This document shows, in pieces, positions 18,460 through 27,485 of a stretch of 64,000 bases of DNA. Below the pieces are notes generated by a model. It was not told the origin of the DNA. It made no database searches and was given only the letters and a program-made list of their open reading frames with translations. Position 1 is the stretch's first letter, and the number at the start of each line of letters is the position of its first letter. This DNA comes from Sphingobacteriales bacterium (GTDB lineage Bacteria; Bacteroidota; Bacteroidia; Sphingobacteriales; Sphingobacteriaceae). The translations under genes were made by a program, and so were the position numbers. The stretch covers positions 1 to 64,000 of the forward strand of contig RDYW01000037.1 in NCBI GenBank assembly GCA_004293485.1, given 5' to 3'.

Positions 18460-19644
18460 TTAAATACTATCAAGTGCTTTCAAAATAATTTTACAGGCTT
18501 TTTTTATTTTACCATTGGTAATGGTAAGCGGTGGAGCAAGGCGTAATGCTGTATCACAATGCAAAAACCAATCAATAATAAGTCCGTTTGCTATGCAATG
18601 TTTACTCGTATTTTCTACCTCCAAAAAACTATCTAATTGTATGGCCAGCATTAGGCCTTTGCCTCTAATCTCTTTAATTTTTGAGTGAACCAATAAAGTT
18701 CTAAATAGGTTTTCTTTATCCTCAATACCATCCATTAAACTTTCATTAATTATAGCATTTAACGAAGCTAATCCAGCGGCACAACTTACAGGATGCCCAC
18801 CAAAAGTAGTAATATGCCCTAATATGGGGTTTTCTTTTAAAGCATCCATACATTTTTTTGAGGCTATAAAAGCCCCTAATGGCATACCGCCGCCCATGGC
18901 TTTGGCTAGCAATATAATATCGGGTATAATACCATAATGTTCAAAGGCAAAAAGTTTTCCAGTACGACCAAATCCGGTTTGTATCTCATCAAAAATTAGT
19001 AGGGTGCCTGTTTCGTTACATTTATTACGCAATTGCTGCATATAGTTAGGGTAGGGTACTTGCACACCAGCTTCACCTTGTATGGTTTCTATAATTACAC
19101 AAGCTGTTTTGGTGGTAATGTTATTTAAATGGCTACTATTGTTAAATTCTATAAACTCAATATCGGGCAACAATGGGCGGTAAGCTTGCTTATAATATTC
19201 GTTACCCATTACCGATAAAGCACCATGTGTACTGCCGTGGTACGATTGTTTAAAGGCAATAATTTGCGAACGATTGGTGTATTTTTTTGCTAATTTTAAT
19301 GCCCCCTCGCAGGCTTCGGTACCTGAGTTAGTAAAGTAAACCGACGAAAGTGATGGCGGTAAAACCGAAATAATTTTTTGCGCTAATTTAACCTGTGGAG
19401 CTTGCACATATTCGCCATAAACGGTAAGGTGTAGGTATTTATATAATTGTTTTTTAATAGCTTTAATAACTTCTGGGTGGCGGTGCCCAATATTGCTAAC
19501 GGCAAATCCCGAAACTAAATCCATATACTTTTTGCCATCAATATCGTATAAATATAGTCCTTTGGCTTTAATTATTTCTAATAGGCGTGGAAAATTTGAC
19601 GTTTGCGCCGTGTTTTGTAAAAAAAATTGTTTGTGGCTTAACAT
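18460..19644 (-). CDS. Class-III (ornithine/acetylornithine-type) PLP aminotransferase
   Basis: 394-residue fold-type I aminotransferase. It has the class-III features: YFTNSGTEACEGALKLA (phosphate-binding loop), the FDEIQTGFGRTG segment with the PLP-ring Asp, and the Schiff-base Lys in LLAKAMGGGMPLG. The substrate is probably acetylornithine, ornithine or another omega-amino acid; no arginine genes are beside it, so I give no symbol. It is the last gene of the run and follows murF by 12 bases. Confidence 0.88.
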   Translation of the reverse strand: MLSHKQFFLQNTAQTSNFPRLLEIIKAKGLYLYDIDGKKYMDLVSGFAVSNIGHRHPEVIKAIKKQLYKYLHLTVYGEYVQAPQVKLAQKIISVLPPSLSSVYFTNSGTEACEGALKLAKKYTNRSQIIAFKQSYHGSTHGALSVMGNEYYKQAYRPLLPDIEFIEFNNSSHLNNITTKTACVIIETIQGEAGVQVPYPNYMQQLRNKCNETGTLLIFDEIQTGFGRTGKLFAFEHYGIIPDIILLAKAMGGGMPLGAFIASKKCMDALKENPILGHITTFGGHPVSCAAGLASLNAIINESLMDGIEDKENLFRTLLVHSKIKEIRGKGLMLAIQLDSFLEVENTSKHCIANGLIIDWFLHCDTALRLAPPLTITNGKIKKACKIILKALDSI

Positions 19645-19656
19645 GGTAATAAAATG

Positions 19657-20955
19657 TTACATATAATTTACCAATGTTTCAAGTTGCATACCACGCGATC
19701 CTTTCAGCAAAATTAAGGCATCATGCAATGGGTTTGTTTGTAAGTAGTTTTGTGCTTGTTTAGTGGTGTTAAAAAATATTGCTTTCGCTGATTTCGAAGC
19801 ATTTACAAATTGGACACCTATAAAAATACACTCATCGAAATTACAAGCCATTGCCGCCTCAATAATATGTTGATGTTCGGCTTCGGTAGCATCGCCTAGC
19901 TCGAACATATCGCCTAGGATGGCTATTTTTTTAGGGGCGGCTAATTCTTTTAAATTTTGTATGGCTGCCAACATACTGCTTGGGTTTGCATTGTAGTAAT
20001 CGCTAATAAGGGTATTTTTATTTGTTTTTAATATTTGCGAGCGGTTGTTTTCGGGCATATAATTTTGTATGCCTGCGTTTATTTCATCGGCTGCTAAGCC
20101 AAAATATACGCCCATAGCAATGGCTACCAATAAATTATCAAAATTATACGAGCCTGTAAGGTGCGATTGTACGGATGATGTAAAGGATGCACTTTGCCAT
20201 TTTACTTTTAAAAAAGGGTTATTGGATAAGAGCTCGCCTTGTAAAAAATTATTGGCTTGTGTGCCATAAGTAATGGTTTGTTTAAAAACTTTATTACCCA
20301 TCATTTCTATTAAATGTGGGTTATCGTTATTAATAAATACGGTAGCACCTGCTTTTTCTAAATAATTGTATAGTTCGCCTTTGCCTTTTTTTACGCCCTC
20401 AAAACCACCAAAACCCTCTAAGTGCGCTTTGCCTACATTGGTAATTAAGCCATGAGTGGGTTGGCAAATATTACTTAACATTTCTATTTCTTTTTGATGA
20501 TTGGCTCCCATTTCAATAATGGCAATTTGAGTATCGCAGGGTATGGATAGTAAGCTTAGGGGTATGCCTATATGGTTATTTAAGTTGCCAAGGGTAGCCG
20601 AAGTTTTAAACTTTTGCGATAAAACTGAGTTAATCAACTCTTTAGTGGTGGTTTTACCATTAGAGCCTGTTAGTCCTATTACTGGGAAATTTAATTGCTG
20701 ACGGTGGTAAGATGCTAGCTGTTGCAGCGTACTAAGTACATTGTTTACCAAAATATAATTATCGTTTTGGGCATATTGGGCTTCATCAATAATAGCAAAA
20801 CTTGCCCCCTCGGATAATGCTTGCGATGCAAAACTGTTGCCGTTAAAGTTATCCCCCTTAAGGGCAAAAAAAATTGCTCCTTTGGTAATTTTACGGGTAT
20901 CAGTTATAACCTTAGGGTGTTTAAGAAATATATTGTATAATTCGGGTATCAACAT
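19657..20955 (-). CDS. murF: UDP-MurNAc-tripeptide--D-alanyl-D-alanine ligase
   Basis: Cytoplasmic Mur ligase that adds D-Ala-D-Ala in peptidoglycan precursor synthesis. The N-terminal domain has TDTRKI-type sequence (KVITDTRKITKGAIFFALKGD), the ATP loop is GLTGSNGKTTTKE, the central domain has IEMGANHQKEI and GLITNVGKAHLEGFGG, and the C-terminal domain has LISDYYNANPSSM and ILGDMFELGD, which are specific to MurF. Length 432 is typical. It stands apart from the main dcw cluster, as is common in Bacteroidota, and lies between an MFS transporter gene and the aminotransferase. Confidence 0.95.
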   Translation of the reverse strand: MLIPELYNIFLKHPKVITDTRKITKGAIFFALKGDNFNGNSFASQALSEGASFAIIDEAQYAQNDNYILVNNVLSTLQQLASYHRQQLNFPVIGLTGSNGKTTTKELINSVLSQKFKTSATLGNLNNHIGIPLSLLSIPCDTQIAIIEMGANHQKEIEMLSNICQPTHGLITNVGKAHLEGFGGFEGVKKGKGELYNYLEKAGATVFINNDNPHLIEMMGNKVFKQTITYGTQANNFLQGELLSNNPFLKVKWQSASFTSSVQSHLTGSYNFDNLLVAIAMGVYFGLAADEINAGIQNYMPENNRSQILKTNKNTLISDYYNANPSSMLAAIQNLKELAAPKKIAILGDMFELGDATEAEHQHIIEAAMACNFDECIFIGVQFVNASKSAKAIFFNTTKQAQNYLQTNPLHDALILLKGSRGMQLETLVNYM

Positions 20956-20992
20956 TTTGTAAAAATATAGCTTTTAAAATATAAATTTATGG

Positions 20993-22240
20993 TTAGTTAT
21001 TACTAAATTCATCAAGATTTTTGTGTACAAATGCCTTGGTTTTAAGCCATGTAATGCCCACCACACCAAGCGTAACGCAGCCACCAAAAAGTATAGCCGG
21101 TATGGTTCCCATTAGGCGAGCGGTTAAGCCTGATTCGAACTGCCCAATTTCGTTTGATGAGCCTATAAACATTGAATTAACAGCGGCAACACGGCCTCGC
21201 ATATCATCGGGGGTTAAAATTTGCAACAAGGTTGATCGTATAATTACGCTTACGCTATCAAAAGCGCCCTCTAAAAATAAAAATAAAAGGCTAAGGTAAT
21301 AATTGCGGGATAGGCCAAAGCAAATGATAGATATCGCAAAGCCTGTAATGGCCAACAGCAGGTTGCGCCAAGGTTTATTCATGGGCGAAAAACGTGTCAT
21401 GGCAAGCATGGTAATTACTGCCCCAAAGGCTGGTGCTGCCCGCATAAAGCCAAATTGTTGTGCCCCTACGCCCAAAATCTCTTGCGCAACTACAGGTATT
21501 AAAGCAACAGCACCACCAAAAAAAACCGAAAATAAATCTAAACTTAAAGCACCTATAATAATTTTGTTTTTAAATACAAATTTTAAGCCCGCCGATAGGC
21601 TTTGTAAAACACCATCTTTAGCTGTATAGGTAGTAGGTTTCTTTTTAATAAAAAATACGCTCGCAAGCGATAAGGCCAAAAAAACAAACACCATAACGAA
21701 AGAGTGGTTGATACCTATAAAGCCGTACATTAAACCGCCCAAAGCTGGCCCAACAATTGAGGCAACTTGCCATACAGAACTGTTCCAGGTAGAAGAGTTG
21801 GCATAGTGTTGGCGCTTTATAATCATTCCCATTATCGAAAATGCCGAGGGTGCATAAAAACCTCGGGCTAGGCCAATAACAAAAATTATTACATATATTA
21901 GTAAAACTAGTTTTGAAGTACCTAACTGGCCTGCAATGCTAGGCAGTGTTATGGCGTATAAAATTGCCGAAGCAATTAGCATTATAAATAGTACGTAGCG
22001 CAGTAGTATTATCTTATCCACTTTATCGGCTATGTAGCCGCTGTACAGGGCAATACCAATGGCGGGCAAGGCTTCGGCAAGCCCTATTAAACCTAGCGAT
22101 AACGGATTTTTGGTCAAAGAGTAAATGTACCATCCAACTATAACGGCTTGTACTTGGTAGCCTAGCGTAAAAAAAAAACGCATGGATAAAAAAAATCTAA
22201 ACTCGGGATATTTTAAGGCTATGTATGGGTAGTTTTTCAT
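20993..22240 (-). CDS. MFS transporter (MFS_3/EntS-like)
   Basis: 415-residue, about 12-TM inner-membrane permease. The loop 2-3 motif appears as SGYIADKVDKI and the N-terminal EFRFFLSMRFFFTLGYQVQAVIVGWYIY segment is typical of the MFS_3 group related to enterobactin exporter EntS. The second half contains RSTLLQILTPDDMRGRVAAVNS, another hallmark. It probably exports a small molecule; the substrate is unknown. It starts 9 bases after the recG stop. Confidence 0.85.
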   Translation of the reverse strand: MKNYPYIALKYPEFRFFLSMRFFFTLGYQVQAVIVGWYIYSLTKNPLSLGLIGLAEALPAIGIALYSGYIADKVDKIILLRYVLFIMLIASAILYAITLPSIAGQLGTSKLVLLIYVIIFVIGLARGFYAPSAFSIMGMIIKRQHYANSSTWNSSVWQVASIVGPALGGLMYGFIGINHSFVMVFVFLALSLASVFFIKKKPTTYTAKDGVLQSLSAGLKFVFKNKIIIGALSLDLFSVFFGGAVALIPVVAQEILGVGAQQFGFMRAAPAFGAVITMLAMTRFSPMNKPWRNLLLAITGFAISIICFGLSRNYYLSLLFLFLEGAFDSVSVIIRSTLLQILTPDDMRGRVAAVNSMFIGSSNEIGQFESGLTARLMGTIPAILFGGCVTLGVVGITWLKTKAFVHKNLDEFSNN

Positions 22241-22249
22241 ACTGTAAAA

Positions 22250-24355
22250 TTAGGATATCTTATCTAAAGTAATGCCTACTTTTGGGGTAACAAAAAAGTT
22301 TTTAAGAGTTTCGTTCTCAGGTTTTGTTAGTTCGGGGTCGTTGTCAAAAAGTTGTATCACTGTTTTTCGGGCTTCTAATAAAATTTGCTGGTCGAGGGCT
22401 AAGTCGGCAATTTTTAGGTCTAATACGCCACTTTGCTCTTTGCCTTTAATATTACCTGGGCCACGTAGCTGTAAATCTATTTCCGAAATCTTGAAACCGT
22501 CTTGTGTGCTTACCATAGTTTGCAAGCGGGTGCGCCCATCTATGCTTAATTTATTGCCCGACATAAGTATGCAGTACGATTTTTCCGCTCCACGACCTAC
22601 CCTGCCCCGCAGCTGGTGTAATTGTGCTAAGCCAAAACGTTCGGCGTTTTCTATCACCATTACGGTTGCATTTGGTATGTTTACGCCCACTTCAATTACA
22701 GTAGTGGCTACCATTATTTGAGTTTCGCCTTTTACAAATCGTTGCATTTCGAACTCTTTTTCAAAGGTTTTCATCTGCCCATGCACTATGCTTATTTTAT
22801 ACTGTGGCAAAGGAAACTCGGCGGCAATTACTTCAGTACCATCTAATAAATTTTTAAGATCTAGGGTTGCACTTTCTTTTATTAAAGGATAAACCACATA
22901 TACTTGTCTTCCTTTTGCAATTTCTTGGCGCATTAGACCAAACATACGCAGCCGACTACTTTCGTACAAGTGCATGGTGTGTATGGGTTTGCGTCCAGCG
23001 GGCAATTCATCAATAACCGAAACATCCAGGTCTCCATACAGCGTCATGGCTAGTGTGCGTGGTATGGGTGTTGCCGTCATTACCAATACGTGGGGCGGTA
23101 TGGCGTTTTTTTTCCATAATTTGGCTCTTTGCTCAACCCCAAATCGGTGTTGTTCGTCAATAACGGCCAAACCAAGGTTTTTAAATAATACATTATCCTC
23201 AATAAGGGCATGGGTGCCTATTAAAATGTTTAGTGTGCCTGCTGCTAAATGCTCGTGAATAATTTTTCTGTTTTTTTGTTTTACCGAACCTGTAAGTAAA
23301 GCAATATTTAAAAAATTATCTTTTAGCAATGCTTTTAAAGAAAGGTAATGTTGGTTTGCAAGTATTTCGGTAGGAGCCATTAGGCAGGCTTGATAACCGT
23401 TATCGACAGCCAAAAGCATTATCAATAAAGCTACTACAGTTTTTCCCGAGCCTACATCGCCCTGTACCAAGCGGTTCATTTGTATACCTTGTTTGGTATC
23501 TGTTCGTATTTCTTTGATTACTCTTTTTTGAGCTTCGGTAAGTTTAAAAGGGAGTAAATTTTTATAAAAAAAGTTAAACTTATCACCCACGTTATCAAAC
23601 ACATTACCTTTAAATTTTTGTGTGCGCAATAGCTTAGTACGCAATAGTTTTAGTTGTATAAAAAACAATTCTTCGAATTTTAATGCTTTAATGGCATGTT
23701 TCAAAATAGCTGCATTGTTTGGAAAGTGTATGTTTTTTAAAGCTGTGGCCGAGTTTAAAAGCTGGTATTTGTTTAATATATACGCTGGTATATTATCCTC
23801 AATATGGGGCAAACAATGCACTACAAGGCTAGCTATTATTTTTTGAATACCTTTGCTATCAAGCCCAAATAATTTTAGCTTTTCGGTAGATGAATACACT
23901 GGTTGTAAGCTAAGATTTCCAAAATTAGAGTTTGGGCTTTGGTACAGTTCTAACTCGGGGTGTGTCATCTGTTTCTTCCCATTAAAAAAAGAAACTTTAC
24001 CAAATATAACGTAAAGGCTATTGGGTTGTAATTGTTTTTCGATCCATTTTAAACTTTTAAACCATACCAGTTCAATGTTTCCAGTATCATCAACGGCTTT
24101 TGCTACTAATCGTTTGGTAGCTTTTTCGCCTAGCAACTCAATTGTTTTTAAGCGCACTATTATTTGTATAAGTGGTAGTTCAGTATCTACTTCATTAAGT
24201 TTATAATATTTTGTACGGTCTATGTATCTAAAGGGATAATGTCTTAATAAATCGATGTAAGTGGCTATCCCTAATTCCTTTTTTAGTACATTAGCCCGCT
24301 GTGTACCTACACCTTTTAAAAATTCGATAGGAGTTTTTAGAAAAAGCTTGTCCAC
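22250..24355 (-). CDS. recG: ATP-dependent DNA helicase RecG
   Basis: Cytoplasmic branch-migrating helicase that remodels stalled forks. An N-terminal wedge/OB domain (about 1-250) is followed by helicase motifs: Q/I GDVGSGKT, Ib APTEILANQH, II DEQHRFGVEQR, III MTATPIPRTLAM, and the VATTVIEVGVNIPNA and QLRGRVGRG segments. Length 701 is normal. The start is GTG at 24355, two bases after the EamA stop codon; this matches the wedge-domain start (DKLFLKTPIEFLKGVG). Confidence 0.97.
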   Translation of the reverse strand: MDKLFLKTPIEFLKGVGTQRANVLKKELGIATYIDLLRHYPFRYIDRTKYYKLNEVDTELPLIQIIVRLKTIELLGEKATKRLVAKAVDDTGNIELVWFKSLKWIEKQLQPNSLYVIFGKVSFFNGKKQMTHPELELYQSPNSNFGNLSLQPVYSSTEKLKLFGLDSKGIQKIIASLVVHCLPHIEDNIPAYILNKYQLLNSATALKNIHFPNNAAILKHAIKALKFEELFFIQLKLLRTKLLRTQKFKGNVFDNVGDKFNFFYKNLLPFKLTEAQKRVIKEIRTDTKQGIQMNRLVQGDVGSGKTVVALLIMLLAVDNGYQACLMAPTEILANQHYLSLKALLKDNFLNIALLTGSVKQKNRKIIHEHLAAGTLNILIGTHALIEDNVLFKNLGLAVIDEQHRFGVEQRAKLWKKNAIPPHVLVMTATPIPRTLAMTLYGDLDVSVIDELPAGRKPIHTMHLYESSRLRMFGLMRQEIAKGRQVYVVYPLIKESATLDLKNLLDGTEVIAAEFPLPQYKISIVHGQMKTFEKEFEMQRFVKGETQIMVATTVIEVGVNIPNATVMVIENAERFGLAQLHQLRGRVGRGAEKSYCILMSGNKLSIDGRTRLQTMVSTQDGFKISEIDLQLRGPGNIKGKEQSGVLDLKIADLALDQQILLEARKTVIQLFDNDPELTKPENETLKNFFVTPKVGITLDKIS

Positions 24356-24357
24356 AA

Positions 24358-25281
24358 TTAAGCAAGTTTAGGGGTATTATTATTTTTTTTTTTTGCTATA
24401 AAAATACCTAATATTATATCGCGGTTAAACAATAGCACTGCAAAAAAAAGCAAACAATAAAATACCACTTGTTCGCTTTTTATTTCTTCATGATAATACA
24501 AAGTAGCTATCAAAATTGAAATAAATGGATTTATATAAATACTTACACCTATGGTTGATGATGGCAAACCTTCTAAAGCATATAAACTTAAAAGCAGAGG
24601 TACAATGGTAAAAAAAAACGCTATAATGGATACATTAGCCCAAAATGCTACTTCGAATGGTACAACCTCTTGTTGTAAAATGTAAAATGGAAGCAAAAGT
24701 AACAAGGAAATAAACAACTGTAAACCCAGCATCACCAACTTGTCTATTTGTTTAATCACGCTTTGTATAATTAAAAAAAGAGCATACGTTAAAGCAATAA
24801 AAAACGACCACATGATTTCGTATATAGAAGCCGTAGCTAAACCTAATACACCCAATAATGCAAGCGTTAGAGCAATATACTTAATTTTACTCAAGGACTC
24901 GCCGAGTAAAACACGACCCCCAAAAGCAGTAATAAGTGGACATAAAATATAAGCAAACGCACCCGATTTTAAATTAACATGATTAATAACATAGATAAAA
25001 ACGAGCCAGTTAATGGTAATTAATACTCCAGAAAGCACAATAAGAAACAGTATTTTGTTTCTGTGGGTATTTTTTAGCGAAGCTAGGTCTAAAAAATTTT
25101 TTTTTACCTTTTGCCTTTTAAACAATAATATAATTAGCCATACCATCAAAAAGGCAACCATAATACGGGCATTTAATATTTGGTACGCACTGTATAATTT
25201 TAAGGCCCGCAAAGGGAAAACCATAAAGGCCCATAAAGTTCCAGCCGATAATATGGCCAACAAATGTGTATGTTTTTTCAT
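24358..25281 (-). CDS. EamA-family (DMT superfamily) transporter
   Basis: 307 residues with about ten hydrophobic helices in two repeats, each beginning with an SAGTLWAFM- or ALTYALFLI-type helix, and the usual C-terminal GLPSSTIGVSIYINPFISILIATLYYHEEI segment with the conserved Pro and Glu. These proteins export or import metabolites such as amino acids or sugars. It starts one base after the ridA-like stop and leads directly into recG, so expression is surely linked to both. Confidence 0.85.
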   Translation of the reverse strand: MKKHTHLLAILSAGTLWAFMVFPLRALKLYSAYQILNARIMVAFLMVWLIILLFKRQKVKKNFLDLASLKNTHRNKILFLIVLSGVLITINWLVFIYVINHVNLKSGAFAYILCPLITAFGGRVLLGESLSKIKYIALTLALLGVLGLATASIYEIMWSFFIALTYALFLIIQSVIKQIDKLVMLGLQLFISLLLLLPFYILQQEVVPFEVAFWANVSIIAFFFTIVPLLLSLYALEGLPSSTIGVSIYINPFISILIATLYYHEEIKSEQVVFYCLLFFAVLLFNRDIILGIFIAKKKNNNTPKLA

Positions 25282-25282
25282 T

Positions 25283-25660
25283 TTACTTTACCGCTATGGC
25301 AGATATTTCTACATGTACATTTTTGGGTAAAGTTTTTACCGCTACTGTTTCACGGGCTGGATAATTTCCTGTAAAATAAGTACCATAAATTTCGTTTACG
25401 GTGGCAAAGTCGTCCATATTGCTTAAAAAAATAGTGGTTTTTACCATATTACTAAAACTCATTTCGGCATGTATCAATATTGCTTTTAAGTTTTCCATCA
25501 CTTGTTTAGTTTCATTTGCAATATTATCGATAATCAAATTCCCACTTAGGGGTTCTAGGGCTATTTGCCCCGAAATATATAAAGTATTACCAGCAATAAC
25601 AGCTTGGCTATATGGCCCTATAGGCTTTGGTGCTTGGTTGGTTTTAATAATGATGTTCAT
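25283..25660 (-). CDS. ridA: RidA/YjgF-family enamine deaminase
   Basis: 125-residue cytoplasmic protein that hydrolyses reactive enamine/imine products of PLP enzymes. Family motifs are APKPIGPYSQAV at the N-terminus, YISGQIAL, and the C-terminal NYPARETVAVKTLPKNVHVEISAIA with the substrate-binding Arg. The open frame reaches 25711, but translation from ATG 25660 gives the normal length and leaves room for the small gene ending at 25665. It sits in the same run as a PLP aminotransferase, a plausible source of its substrate. Confidence 0.92.
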   Translation of the reverse strand: MNIIIKTNQAPKPIGPYSQAVIAGNTLYISGQIALEPLSGNLIIDNIANETKQVMENLKAILIHAEMSFSNMVKTTIFLSNMDDFATVNEIYGTYFTGNYPARETVAVKTLPKNVHVEISAIAVK

Positions 25661-25664
25661 TTTA

Positions 25665-25808
25665 TTATCTTTTAAGTAAAAACCAATCAATAAGTTTCCA
25701 AATAATTCCACCCAAAAATAGCAATATAGCTGTACGGTTTATCCAGTGCATCACTTTTAAATTAAAATTTGTAGGTCGTAACGGTTTTTTTTTTCTGAAG
25801 AAATACAT
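25665..25808 (-). CDS. Small single-span membrane protein (47 residues), unannotated-size gene
   Basis: ATG at 25808, stop at 25665-25667, 47 residues. It starts with a basic stretch (MYFFRKKKPLRPTNFNLKV), then MHWINRTAILLFLGGIIW and a second hydrophobic part ending WFLLKR. The form (basic head, then M-H-x-I-N-R and one TM helix) resembles a family of very small Bacteroidota proteins that I recall as DUF6728; that match is from memory. The stop is 4 bases before the ridA ATG, which argues that it is the first gene of the ridA-EamA-recG run. A run of ten A lies within codons 5-8, so slippage could affect it. Confidence 0.6.
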   Translation of the reverse strand: MYFFRKKKPLRPTNFNLKVMHWINRTAILLFLGGIIWKLIDWFLLKR

Positions 25809-25827
25809 ATTTTTTTTTCTTATAAAT

Positions 25828-25862
25828 AAAAAAAGAGCCTCGATTGTTCGAGGCTCTTTTTT
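25828..25862 (-). terminator. Strong intrinsic terminator of the OmpA/TSP3 gene
   Basis: AAAAAGAGCCTCGA and TCGAGGCTCTTTTT form a perfect stem with a TTGT loop, with A and T runs on both sides. It lies 20 bases past the OmpA stop and 20 bases upstream of the 47-codon gene. Confidence 0.9.
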
Positions 25863-25882
25863 ATAAATTTTTACATTAAATC

Positions 25883-27331
25883 TTATTTAAACTCAACGCG
25901 ACGGTTTTTCATTCTACCTTCTTCGGTATCGTTTGAAGCAATTGGACGAGTTTCACCATAGCCAATAGTAATAATTTTTTTAGCTTCAACACCTGAATTT
26001 ACTAAATATGTTTTAACTGCGTTTGCTCTATCAAGTGATAATTGCTTATTATACTCAGTTGTTCCTTCTTGTGAGGCATGTCCGCCTAAAGTAAGTTTAG
26101 CAGAAGATGATTTTAAAGATGCAGAAAGTTTGTCTAAAGCAGCGTAAGATTCGGTTTTTAGTATAGATGAATTAAATTCAAATTGAATTTTATCATCTGA
26201 TGCAGCCGTTTTGCCATCTATTGAAGATGCACTTGGGCAACCATTTAATTCGCTTGTTCCTTTTTCGGTAGGGCAAGTATCTTTGTAGTCAGGTATTCCA
26301 TCGGCATCTGTATCCAATACTCGACCCGAAGCATCAACCGCAGCACCAGCTGGTGTGTTGTTATCTTTGTCAAACTGATCAGCTACGCCGTCTCCATCTG
26401 TATCTTTTTTCAAATCAACTATTGATTGTTCAACATTAGTAACTCTACCTTTTAATGCTTCAACCTCTTGGCGTAAAGTAGGATCTTTTAATTCATCATA
26501 CATCATAGCTACAGGGTTAGCATAGTTTATATCAGGTTTTGATTTCGAACCTAAAACAAACTCTAAACCACCACGGTAAACAGATACTTTATCTAAATTA
26601 TTTTTTGCATAATAACCATCAAAGTTATCTGCATCAATAAATTTCATATCGTAACCTAAATCTAAAGTTAAAACATCTGATAATCTAAATTTAAATCCTA
26701 AGCCTACAGGTATGTACGATGATTTGATGTATTCATTATTTTTATCTTTACCATATTTACCTTTAAAATCAGCAACTGGCGTACCATTTCCTTTATCATA
26801 AGTAGAGTACAGTTTAACATCGTAAGCCATCAAACCAAAACCGGCCGATACATAAAACTTTGCAGCATTGGTACGTTTTAAGTAATCAAAAGTAAATACG
26901 TTTAATACCCCACTTAAATTAACATCATAGGCTACTTCGGTAACTGCAGTGCTTAATTGTTTTCCAGGAGCCCAAGATGACTGGAAAGCTTGCTTTTTAT
27001 TATATGCTTGAAATTTTCCTCGAGCAAAGTTTGCTTGAATACCAAAAGTATTAGATAATTGCTTTCTTAAATTAATGCCATAATACAACATTGGAGAAGC
27101 ATCACCAAATTCTTGATTGGCTCCTAAATCATTTCGGCCACCTAATACAACTCCTGAGTAAGTAGCTCCACCGAATACACCTACGGTCATAGTTCTAAAT
27201 TGTTTTCTTCCACCGAATGTTTTGGCAGAAGTATTTGCTGCAGTACTGGTAGTATCCTGCGCATTTGCTGTAATCGCAAAAGCAGTAGCCAGTGATAAGG
27301 CAACTGTTTTCTTTAATGTAGAATAATTCAT
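25883..27331 (-). CDS. OmpA-family outer-membrane beta-barrel protein with TSP3 repeats
   Basis: 482-residue outer-membrane protein. A signal peptide (MNYSTLKKTVALSLATAFAITANAQ) leads to an N-terminal eight-strand-like barrel (to about 280), a short coiled-coil segment (LRQEVEALKGRVTNVEQSI), then thrombospondin-type-3 calcium repeats (DTDGDGVADQFD, DTDADGIPDYKD), and an OmpA domain (about 378-482) with GHASQEGTTEYNKQLSLDRA and RMKNRRVEFK. It ties the outer membrane to peptidoglycan. It has a long AT-rich leader and its own terminator and is probably highly expressed. Confidence 0.93.
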   Translation of the reverse strand: MNYSTLKKTVALSLATAFAITANAQDTTSTAANTSAKTFGGRKQFRTMTVGVFGGATYSGVVLGGRNDLGANQEFGDASPMLYYGINLRKQLSNTFGIQANFARGKFQAYNKKQAFQSSWAPGKQLSTAVTEVAYDVNLSGVLNVFTFDYLKRTNAAKFYVSAGFGLMAYDVKLYSTYDKGNGTPVADFKGKYGKDKNNEYIKSSYIPVGLGFKFRLSDVLTLDLGYDMKFIDADNFDGYYAKNNLDKVSVYRGGLEFVLGSKSKPDINYANPVAMMYDELKDPTLRQEVEALKGRVTNVEQSIVDLKKDTDGDGVADQFDKDNNTPAGAAVDASGRVLDTDADGIPDYKDTCPTEKGTSELNGCPSASSIDGKTAASDDKIQFEFNSSILKTESYAALDKLSASLKSSSAKLTLGGHASQEGTTEYNKQLSLDRANAVKTYLVNSGVEAKKIITIGYGETRPIASNDTEEGRMKNRRVEFK

Positions 27332-27485
27332 AATTTTTTTTTTTAGATTAGAGAATTTAATTTTAGTTATTTTTTGTAAAAATAATTTTTAAGTTTGAAT
27401 TGGGCAAATAAAACAAATAATTTCCAAATAATTGAAATTAATTACCATTTATTTGTTTTTTGTTTGCAATTATATAATTTTTAAA

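Noticed and set aside
25661-25711. N-terminal extension of the ridA-like protein to 25711
   Set aside because: It would give non-family residues and overlap the 47-codon gene in another frame; ATG 25660 gives the normal length.
25777-25786. Ten-A run as a frameshift that breaks the 47-codon gene
   Set aside because: As given, the frame is continuous through the run and the motif downstream (MHWINR) is in frame.
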